Shown here in pieces: positions 28,640 through 38,243 of a DNA stretch of 64,000 bases (within the stretch, counting starts at the first letter, position 1; the number at the start of each line of letters is the position of its first letter). The notes beneath the pieces were generated by a model. It had not been told where the DNA came from and ran no database searches. It saw nothing but the letters and a program-made list of their open reading frames with translations. The position numbers and the translations under genes were made by a program. Origin of the DNA: Glossina fuscipes (Eukaryota > Arthropoda > Insecta > Diptera > Glossinidae); contig NW_023998416.1 of assembly GCF_014805625.2 (NCBI RefSeq), forward strand, positions 31,724,252 to 31,788,251. Reading direction: 5' to 3'.

Positions 28640-28890
28640 TGCTTTAATCAGTTTCGTCAATTCGCTCCATTGACGTGCAAACGCTTTCAATGCTCTTCTC
28701 AATATTGAAGTCGACATCTTCATTTTCGTGTCCGGGAGAATGTTTAGCGTAGATATTGTAAGGACGGAGAGACCGATAGATGGATTGACGAACAGACGGA
28801 CATGCCTAGATCTCAAGGTTTATCTGCCTTTTGACAAAATGAATGTACCCAAATCCATCCCGATGATGAGTATAAAGATAACTTAGGCAA
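28640..28890. repeat. Dispersed repeat fragment
   Basis: Contains AATATTGAAGTCGACATCTTC, then a GACCGATAGATGGATTGACG / AACAGACGGACATGCCTAGA core. The 33480-33720 and 48400-48560 segments show the same word order: GAAGTCGATAT, GATAGATGGATAGGGAGACGG, GAACATGCC. These are diverged copies of one family. Confidence 0.55.
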
Positions 28891-31637
28891 GTGTCTCTCT
28901 ACCCATTTTCTTCGAAGATATAATAAGAGTGATATTAAATTGGAACCGGCTGCAAGAAAAGAATAAAATTTGCCATCAATGCATCTCTATGTAAGTATTA
29001 GCTTTGATGAGCTTAAATTTTATAAAAGTTTCAAAGCAAAAATATTCAACTAATTCTTCTTTTAATGCGATAGTCTTGTAAATAATTTAATCAAAAAAAA
29101 AAAAAAAAAAAAGTACGCAGAGATAAGCAACAATTTCTTTCTTTACTGATTTCAAATTTTCTTATAATGATAACAAAAAATTCGCAGTAAATAATTTTCA
29201 TTCAGTTTTGTAACTAAAAGAGAAAAAAAGAAAAGAGAAGGAAAACACGTTGCCAACGCAACTGCTACTTTTTATGTTACCGTCGTGAACACATCCTTTT
29301 CCTGAACAACAGTTTAAGCAATATTCACCAATGAGTGCTTTTTTTTGAATTTTTTTTTTTTTTCACTGAAGTATATAACTCGAGATTAAAACATGCACAC
29401 ACTCCCTACACACATGCTCTCAACCATACAAAGCATATGTAGATGTATGTGTGCGGGAACGCTTGAAGAATTTACCTACATACGTAGTTTTGTGCACATT
29501 TGCACCGCTATATGCTTTAAGTGACACAAAGGGAAACGGGAAAAAAGAAAAGTAGAGGAAAGAACGTGTGTGACGCGATGGATGCTTATATGACTAACAA
29601 GAAAAGCACAATCTGAACTTAAGAGTTTGCGATTTTGTCACTTCTTTGTTCCCACTGCAAGCAATTGAACGAAGATCGGTAAAGTAGATACAAATAAAAA
29701 CACAAAACGCATCTCTTGTTAAATACAAAAATATCCAGAATTGCACTCAGCAAAAAGATGACGATATCAAATACGCATGTTAACTAGATTCACACACGCT
29801 GTCACATACATGTGTATTATTCGCGCACATAAGCGAAAGCGGAACCACGCTTCGCTCTACTAATTTGATTATGAAATAAAAGTAATTCTGCTTCAATTTC
29901 TTCTCATTTCAAAAAACATTAACATAAGATAGCATAAGTTTCGCTTATTCATTGGTAAACACTACACTGCTGTCTGCTTGAAAATACTCCTTTACAATAA
30001 GTTATGTAGTGCGTCCAACAATTTGCTGTTAGCCATATAAAAAAAATTGAATGCTTACCAACAACTTGAGAACGTAAAAAGGTCATGTATACAGGTTGTA
30101 TTATGTCGGCCGGGAAACACGAAATCCACACTCAGGCTCTTGCCCTTATGCACTTGCTTAGCTTACAAACATATATGAGCTCAAAGGTGTTGTAAATATT
30201 TGTTAAACAAACGGAAATTGCTGTATCATGAAACTTTTATGCACTTCTGCTAATGATCCCTCAGGAAGGTGGAGAGTAAGGTAAAAAAACCTAAAGGAAA
30301 AAAAAAAAAGGCGAAAATTCACTCAAGGATTAGCAGAGCAAGTTATAACACTTTTCATTCCTTGCCTTTTTCCCTACCGTCTCTTCTTATGGTCGATTGT
30401 AGGTTTGCCAAATACGATAAACACAAACATTCGTTTATACTTAAGACATCCTTAGACTAGTTTTTACAATCGTTCTAATTCTTCATCCCTTACCATTGGT
30501 TGCGACTATTTTTCACTTTCTACTCTACTTTCCTTTCTCTTACCAGCTTTGCAAATTGTTATTGCTGGTGTTTATCAGGAAACACCAGTGCACTAACGCG
30601 ACGATTTTGCTTACTTTATGTTTGTAACATTGTCTCAAAATGCAAACAACTAAATACACGCACCGGATACATAAGCGATTGCAAACATGAAATTGAAACC
30701 AAATTGAATTTCGATTGATGGCTTTCGTAGTTGACAAGACAACACTATAAATCAGAAAGTGCGATTGGTAACGATTTTTTCCTATTCCAATTTCCATACA
30801 CATACACATACACATGCACATGCATAAATGTACCAAGGCACTTTATAGTTTTTCATAGCGCCATCACCCTTTTTAGTCAAGTGCGAGAGCAGTCTTGACA
30901 AATACATATATACTTACGCATAAGAACAAGAGGAAAACATCATCATTGCTAACATCAGCTCAAAATATGTGTTTGTTTTTTTTACAACTTGGAGATGTGC
31001 TTACTTTATGATGCCACTTGTAACTCGTGAAGAGAACGTGAAGAGGATGATATATAGTTATTGGACTATGATAAATATTTTTCGATGGTCAAAATAATGT
31101 TCGTCCGACATCGTCGCGAGCGCTGCTTTATGGAAATTTGAATGCAAAAAAAAAAAAAAGAAATGAGAGCGATTGAGTCTCTGCGAGAATATTAAAATAT
31201 TAAGAAACGGTTCTACAAACGAAGTAATTATGCAGTCAATTAACATTAACATCATCATTATCAAGTTCCCCTTATTCTGATGGTAGTTGATGCGCGAATT
31301 AAGCTATAAATGCATTTACTCTGGCAAGCTCTTCTTACTCTGATAATATTTGAACGAACTAAGCGATAAATGCGCTAGGTAAGAGAAAATAAAACAGGCA
31401 TCCGACCGACGGAATGTATAGTCAAAGCCTCGGAAGAACTTTTCAAAAATCCTCAAAACACACTTCACCTCATACTGTGCATATTCGATCATGATTAGTA
31501 TTTAATCTGCATGTAGCAGTAACTTTCAAATCTTACCCAGAAAGGCTCGACAGCGTGCAGCGTTAGGCGCAAGTACTCATAGGTGGCGAGAGAGTGTTCA
31601 GTACTCTCGATACTTTTAAGTAGACCGCGCTGCGCTC

Positions 31638-31982
31638 ATGCGTAGATATCTAGACGGTACGTATGCCACGAAGCTAAAAGAAATCTACCCGTCTGAGCAT
31701 TACTCGACTTCTTCGCCTTCCGCAATCGTTTCGAGAATTTACGCGCAAAGTGCTTTCCCGCTTAAGGCAAACCTTCTCTCTCCTCTACATATAATCCTGC
31801 TTGCTCTAACGGGATTCTCAAAGCGGGAAAGTGGACATAAAACGGATATAAATATGCCTTTAAAAGCAACAACATTGAAACAACGTAACAGTAGTGCAGC
31901 AAGACATTGTGTGTCGTTTTCCTCAAGAACCGAGGCATTTGTCGAAATTTTGCGATTGGCCTATCATTTTGTTAGGCAATAA
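31638..31982 (+). other. Unsupported 114-codon ORF in a GC-richer island
   Basis: The ORF is longer and less AT-biased than surrounding chance ORFs, but no family, signal peptide or domain is recognised. The 130 bp upstream are also GC-rich and contain an inverted AGTACTC/GAGTACT-type pair around 31575-31605. A retroelement remnant or a lineage-specific exon are both possible. I do not treat it as a gene. Confidence 0.15.
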
Positions 31983-32884
31983 ATGTCCAAGAGGGGTTAA
32001 TTTTTTACTTAAATCTTAAAATACAGGAAAGCCACTAAATCATCATCCAGAAAGTGCACATCATCAAATCCAAACGTACGCCCCCTTAAAATGAAGGAAG
32101 TAAATGTAAATAATTGAGTCTAACTTTAGCTTCAAATATTGGAATAATATGAGAGTAAGAAATGAGTGAAGGAAAAAAGTATCGCTCATTGAAGAGTCAA
32201 TTTTAAACGCCTAACATATTACATAAAGCTTTGCCCACCAGCTATTGCATGTTGTTTAACTCTTCTTGCTCCATTTTATCGACTATCTATGAATAAATTA
32301 AAATTATTGATTGAAAAATTTTCCATAAAGTTATGCTTCAACTAAGTCGTTTATTACCAATATGTTCTTGGTTATTTCGATTAAGTCTCAGTTTGATTGC
32401 AATTTTATAGCTTATGGCGTTTGTGGCTTCGCTTGGTTAGTTAGCGTAAGAAAAGTATGTGTGTATATGATGCTTATATATCTAAAAGGAATTGCGCAAT
32501 ATTTACATGGGAAACTGAATATTAACTCCTATCCACGACATATGCTGTAGCACATATATGAACGTTTGTGTGCGACCTTATAATATTTACTATAACGTGG
32601 TCGATGAAAGTATTTCAATGAAAGAAAAACTTATTGAAAACTTATACAGGAAACGCAAAGACGATATTGAAAGGATTTCATATCTTATTTTCGATCTTGA
32701 ATTTGATATGTTTTCTAATAGAAAGGTACAGGAGAAAGGTGCATTGCTCACTATTTCCTTTAACTCACTTAAATCAATTGCTTTTCATCTATTGTCATGT
32801 GATTGACGTGCATTAATAGTTTAAGAGAGGATATGAAAAACGCCAATTCAAAATCAGAGCAAAACAATTAATAAAGTTATGTTA

Positions 32885-33260
32885 GGCTGAAGCCGAGTCT
32901 CCCATACCCGGCACTATTAAAATCTTTAGAGCCTCAGGCTCTTATTTATGTTTGATATGTGCAATGGAATGGGATAAAATTTATTTTCTCGTCCGCCACA
33001 TGTAATGTAAATTGACATATTAAGCTCGTTACATCCACCTCTCCACGCTTTTCTTCGATATTCATATTGAGGACATTGTGATAAAGAAAATAAACCCACT
33101 ACGCCGTGACCGTCGCCGTTTTCAATTTGCAACTGAGACATTTAGTTTGTCACATCCTGCTCTCCAAGTGATTTCATTTGATACCCATATCGCTTGTATT
33201 ATTAAGAAAATATTATTCCCCAAGGTCGTCGTGTCCACAATGTTTGTGTTAGATCTAATG
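32885..33260 (-). repeat. Dispersed repeat fragment (TATACCC-ended family)
   Basis: The opening AGGCTGAAGCCGAGTCTCCC / ATACCCGGCAC and the later TCTCCAAGTGATTTCATTTG / ATACCCATATCGC match, in order, the fragment at 4025-4140. It is about 375 bp and lacks coding capacity. The segment starting at 33480 may be a continuation or an adjacent insertion. Confidence 0.5.
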
Positions 33261-33479
33261 CATTTTTAGGGAGATGATATGAACTTCATTCATTCACGAA
33301 TTTGTGTTGGCTTGGCCAGTTTTTCCCTTTTTACAGGTAAACAAGAGTTTTTTCCGTAAAGTATATGTAGAAAATTTCAACCTTCTATCTCTTATTATTT
33401 ACTTTATACGAACGTAGTTTCGTTCAATGTACCCTTCACTACGGGCTTTTGCTCTGACCATTCTGGCCTATTTTCAATG

Positions 33480-33720
33480 CTAACTTCCAATGTGTTTATC
33501 AAATTTGAAGTCGATATTTGCATGTTTGCAACCAGGAGAGTGTCGACAACACACTCCACACAGACGCACAAAGGGACAGACGTGACTATGTCGTTTCGGA
33601 CCTACAAGTTGATCAGGAATATATACACTTTATAGCGTGTGTGCAGCTTCCTGTTGTGTGTTGCAAAGATTATAACAAAGCGAGTATACACCGCATCCAT
33701 CGGTGGCGGGTATAAGTTCA
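33480..33720 (+). repeat. Dispersed repeat fragment ending in GGGTATAA
   Basis: The order is GAAGTCGATATTTGCATG, a GGGACAGACGTGACTATGTC core, GATCAGGAATATATACACTT, CAGCTTCCTGTTGTGTGTTGC, and a GGCGGGTATAA end. The same skeleton in reduced form occurs at 28700-28890 and 48400-48570. It resembles the very common non-coding dispersed repeats of tephritid genomes. The strand is assigned from the GGGTATAA end only. Confidence 0.55.
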
Positions 33721-34804
33721 AAAACATGAAAATTATTAAAGAATTTTTCACTTAAGAAGACAGAAAAAAGAAAAAGAAGAACCAATAGTGTTAGGAGTCC
33801 GACCTATAAGAGCTCGCTTTAATTTCCGTTTATTTTTACAAACTAAGCTGCAGAAACATCGCACTACTTGCAGAGAGTAGAGAAACATAACAATAACCTA
33901 ACTAACCGTTTACCCCGGAATTACCTGTAAATAAACCCATAATTGTTGTTAGACAACAATGCATTTGAAGTAGACTTGCGGAGAAGCACAAACATTTAAG
34001 GCTATTTAAATGAAAGCGTACTCACGAACTGCCTTCAGCACACGATGACTATAGGAAAACATAAAACTCGCTCGTGTATATTTGTGTATATGAATGTGTA
34101 TGTGTATGTGTATAAGAATGAATATCCTTTTCAGTTATATTAACTCCTACTCACTTATAAGCATACTTATACCTATATAGCCCTATACAGAAATGTTATT
34201 ACGAGATGCGGCTATTGTTGCTATTTTAAAATGTTGCAAAAGAGATTAAGAGAATTGCTTAAGGTGGCAAGTTGATGTAGCATACAATTTTGTATCACAC
34301 ACGTATAGAGTAAATGCTACGCAGTTCCATTATAGGTATGATGAATACATACAGATACACATGAGGCAGACGTGCGAGTTCCCGGAGGCTTTTGAAACCA
34401 TAACAACAAGCATTTTGTGAACGTTTACGATTTCTTAATAAATAAATAATGCGCTCTTTTAATTTTTAATATTGTTTTCACATTTCATGTCTTCTCACTG
34501 CATTCGTTCACATAGCATTGATGTCTCGAGTAACTCGAAGCTGAAGTCCGAAAAATTTAATTCCATAAGCCATGTACTTTACTTATCAAGCTTATACGGT
34601 TATCGGAAAAAATATTTTCTTCTTTTTCTTTGTATTTTACAATTTAATTATGTTTATTAATTTTTATTTTTTAATCATCTATTTTTAATAGCCATAATAG
34701 AAATTATTTAAAATTATGTACTTGCTGAGAGACGGACTCCCATTATACGCGTAATAAAATGGGTTAGCATAAAACAGAGAACCCCCATACAGTCAACAAA
34801 AAAG

Positions 34805-35040
34805 TAAAAAGACTACAGCTAGTCGCGGCCGACTTTTAAATACCCTATACCACTTCGTTTAACACAACTATCGAAAAAGTGGTCCGATCCGAACTATTTT
34901 TCATTTCATCAAAATATCTCAAAATCTGCTACCGTAGATTGAACACGAAATAACAAGACAGATGGACATGCGGGCAGACGAGCTTAGATCGATGCAAAAT
35001 TATTATAGTAAGGGCTTGGAAGTAAGCAGATAAAGAGAAA
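34805..35040. repeat. Dispersed repeat fragment
   Basis: Starts with a GTCGCGGCCGACTTTTAAATACCCTATACC-type end. It then carries AAAAGTGGTCCGATCCGAAC and a GACAGATGGACATGCGGGCAGACGAGCTTAGATCGATG-type core (cited as words, not as one exact motif). These are the end and core seen in the other copies. Confidence 0.5.
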
Positions 35041-35420
35041 TATTCACAATACATCTTAAAAAAGGAGAGATATTTCCTACTCGCAACGAAACCCATCTCA
35101 AGCGACTAACTGCCTGAAGCCTGATTGAAGCTACTGGTTTCTCTTTCTAATTTAACATAATTATAATTATCGTAATTTTACAAAATCTTATGACGTTTGC
35201 GATTCGTTACATTACAATGACAAAAGTCGCGTGTAGATTGAGGCGGTGATGTGCCTCTGAAGATTTTATTAGTAATGTTGGAAGAATTACTTGATATGTT
35301 CGTAAGTGACAACGCCGGCAAGGCTAGCGATGGTGTCATCATGGCTGTCGTCTTTGCTGTAAAAATTTTCAACTGCGTTTTATTAACTGTTCTCGCTGAT
35401 AGCGTTAGTGGAGTTTTCTT

Positions 35421-35804
35421 CTATTTTTTTTTTTTTTTGTATTTAAAATAGTATTTGCCTCTGTATCGGCTCCTAAAAGCTCTACATTTTGATTTAACGG
35501 CAGCTGCCGACGATGTTGATTTAGTAGAAAAGCCTTTAATTTGCTGTCGTTCGCCAATTTTCACAAAAGCCTCTATTTCGCTTTGCTTCACATTTACTAC
35601 GCCGCGATACATAAACTTCAGCAGCTCAAACATGATATTGTGGGTGATACCCTTCAGAATAATTGCGGAATGCTTGCAAGGGTTTGCGATAAATATTTGT
35701 TGAAAATAAGAACTTGAAATGTCCAAAACAAGTTTATGAACTCGTAGCAATTTTTCAACGCACACCAATATTACGTCCATCAAGTAGGCTCGATCGTAAA
35801 AAGA
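35421..35804 (-). pseudogene. Eroded BTB/POZ-domain exon
   Basis: Reading begins after a good acceptor (TTTTCAG at 35805-35811 on the minus strand). It encodes a BTB/POZ domain of the fly ttk/lola/bab type. Visible landmarks are DVILVC, LLRVHKLVL, SYFQQIF, NPCKHSAIILKG, LLKFMYRGVVNV and IGERQQIKGF, in the canonical order. The intron position just after the usual WNNYQ segment is also typical. The upstream exon carrying that segment was not found. Consensus positions are altered: ACSPYF is ISSSYF, RGEVNV is RGVVNV, and AESLQIKGL is GERQQIKGF. The frame ends in a poly-lysine run from a poly(A) tract at about 35425-35441. No zinc finger or other C-terminal domain follows. BTB proteins dimerise in nuclear transcription factors; function here is doubtful. 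A fast-evolving gene is the alternative. Confidence 0.55.
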
Positions 35805-36433
35805 CTGAAAATTTATGTACAAAACAATTTTTGTTTGAAAAAAGAACTGGAAGAAATCTTTAAAAAGCACTTTAATGGATTCTTCATATTTTGCTGCGCG
35901 CATTATTTAGAAGAAAAACGACGGCTAAAGAAATCCTCGTTTAAAGCCCTATTAGGAACGGCCTTTAATTCCTGGGAGATCACAATACTTTACAGACTCA
36001 TAAGTAGCCGCACATATGATAAACCATATTTAAAAATGATTCGTGTAATACGAAATGATAATTGCGAAGAGCGTAACACTAGCGAACCTGCTGAGCATCC
36101 CATCTTCACATGTCACAAGTTTCATAATATGAGAAGTACTCTTTCAACCTTCTCAGTTTATGCACTGGCTTCCTTGATATGTTTAACGCAAGAAATGAAA
36201 AGATGCTCGGCTTTGGAAACTAATTTGCTTTATTAAAAAAGCGAATTTATCCCTTTAACTTATGATAACTTTTAGTCAAATTTAACGCTAAATTATCTTA
36301 CTTCCGCGAAAGTTTGCAACCTTATCACCTTATGTACATCTCTACAATCTACTAACATACATTCGTCTCATTTTTTTCTTAATCTGAAAAGTGAGGATGT
36401 ACAAGATAAATAATTGTCACATTCTATTATCAG

Positions 36434-36544
36434 GGCGTATTTCTCTTCGGCTTAGCCCACTTCCACTCAACATCGGAAAAATGAAGTCCCCTGTCATCAT
36501 TCCTCGGCAGCAATTTGTGAAAACTCCGCCCACCAAGAACATGA
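36434..36544 (+). CDS. Orphan internal-type exon, function unknown
   Basis: The segment lies between a good acceptor (TTCTATTATCAG) and a strong donor (GTAAGT at 36545). It is 111 nt, open in one frame only, with phase 1 at both ends. It encodes RISLRLSPLPLNIG, then KMKSPVIIPRQQFVKTPPTK. Its GC content is above that of its flanks. Its phase does not fit the next candidate exon at 37302-37378, but it would fit exon 37760-37818 directly. It may belong to an alternative transcript of the small gene that follows. No family is recognised. Confidence 0.35.
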
Positions 36545-37301
36545 GTAAGTAGTAATTGAGCTAGAATTTTATTTTGAAAACTATGTAAGCTTAGTTGTGC
36601 AATGTTTACGAAGTATGTAGAATTCTAAACAAATTTTAGAATGTCCATAAATTAGCCACATCATGTTATCTAAAAAATGCCGCTAACACAACCATGCATA
36701 CGGCAGTGAGATAAAGAAACCATTAATGAAAGCAAAATAGATTTTAATTACCAGGTCAGTGGAAGTTTTGTGGTGATCTGCTTTGGAAAGAAACTAGGGA
36801 GTAATCACGTGTGTAAAATTTAACTCTCACTTTGGTTTTCAGCTGTATTCGCTAAATAAATAAATGCGAGAGTCAAACCTCCTTCTGAGTATGGATAAGT
36901 GGTCGTCAATAAAGTCAAGTTTTTTATAAGTGATTAACCCATTAACGACTTCATATCATCCCATTTGACTATCGCCAACGTAATTAGCGACTCTACACTC
37001 TAAGGGGTGCATTGAATTTTTCCTTTCAAAGCAAATCTGTTCAAAAGCACTGACATTTACTGTTTTCGAACACTATTCTAAAAAAAAAAAAGAAGAAGAT
37101 AATAGTTTACAGTTGAATCTGAAATATTAAACAAAATTTCGTTTTTGGAAGATAAGATAAAATTTTAGTTGTTTTGTCGATACATTTTTTTCGCGACGTT
37201 TAAATTATTTCGTTATAACAAAAAACAATAAAATTCAGGTTTGGCCCCGAAAACAACAGTTGAGAACAAGAAATTGAAATAAGAATATCTCTGAAAAGAG
37301 A

Positions 37302-37818
37302 ATGAATGAAAGTGATCGTTTGAAGCGGTGGGTTATCACCGAACGTGCGCCAAGCAATTGTGAAGGCGATAATAATGAGTGAGTGCAGATGCAAGTAAAG
37401 TGTATTTTTTGACTACAGTGTTGGTTTTGTTTTTTGTAGAAAACAAAAACCGGAACCACTGAAACTAGCTAAGTTTATTATTAAAGTGAAAACGAAAAAT
37501 AAGCGAGACCCGCGAAGCTCGTTGCCGCATTATACAGTAACTTCTAACTTCGAGCCGACAACTAAATTCATTATCTCCGCAAGCGATGTCTCCAAAGGAA
37601 AGACGTTGTTGAGTAAGTACAAAATATTTAAAATTAAAAAAATATTAAAATCCATATAATTGTTAATGAAATCAAGAGGATATAAGGATTGATCCTTCTC
37701 TACTATCGTTAGAAACTGAAGAACTGAACTCTGACATATCTAAAATTCCTCCGTTATAGGTGCTGATCCATTCATTGTGTACCTTATACATCTTCTTTTA
37801 AAGTTACATTGCTTGTAA
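37302..37818 (+). CDS. Small three-exon gene, 102-residue protein of unknown function
   Basis: Exons: 37302-37378 (ATG to donor GTGAGT), 37440-37612 (acceptor TTTTTTGTAG, donor GTAAGT) and 37760-37818 (acceptor TCCGTTATAG, stop TAA 37816-37818). Phases 2 and 1 join exactly and the frame stays open through both joins. The product begins MNESDRLKRWVITERAPSNC. It continues through a lysine-rich block (KLAKFIIKVKTKNKRDPRSS) and ends with a hydrophobic tail, DPFIVYLIHLLLKLHCL. An in-frame stop lies 24 nt upstream of the ATG, so 37302 is the likely start unless an unseen exon splices in. It converges on the BEN gene, with stop codons 425 bp apart. I recognise no domain. The splice-site and phase agreement is the support; transcription is unproven. 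Confidence 0.45.
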
Positions 37819-38243
37819 AACAACATTTTTCATTTATTATAAATTAAAAACATTTACATATTTCTGTTGCACTGGGGTCTTCTTCTTTTTTTATTGTCAC
37901 ACATTCACATTTTAAAGGAAGAGGAGGACACTTTGAAAATATATTAAATCTCTTAAGTAAAATTTAAATAATAATAGTCTTTCATTTAGTTTATCAATCT
38001 AAATCTAATCTAAATGTTGTTTATGCGAGCACTGGTAGCATCTTCATATTTTATTCTTAGCTTATATTAAGAGCTGGGTTACGCACGGGCGTGGGAAGCA
38101 TCGCAAATTTTATATAGGATTCTTATACAAAAATAGAAATCGAAAATTAATTAAATATCATTTCTATATTTCTACTAACACTGGCTCCTTTTTCTTCTTC
38201 TTGAATTCCGTAGTCTTTAATTAATGTAAATCTCGGACCGTCC

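Larger units (their letters stand above)
23981..35420. other. 11-kb gene-poor interval with repeats
   Basis: No supportable exon was found. The interval carries a cluster of AAGCTT-like words (26750-27060), a (TA)n at about 27736-27760, long poly(A) runs (25139-25156 and about 29093-29112), several dispersed-repeat copies listed separately, and a locally GC-richer 114-codon ORF at 31638-31982 with no recognisable motif. Confidence 0.45.

Noticed and set aside
35835..36236. 133-codon plus-strand ORF next to the BTB exon
   Set aside because: It has low-complexity, AT-driven composition, no recognisable domain, no splice context, and lies opposite the BTB intron region.
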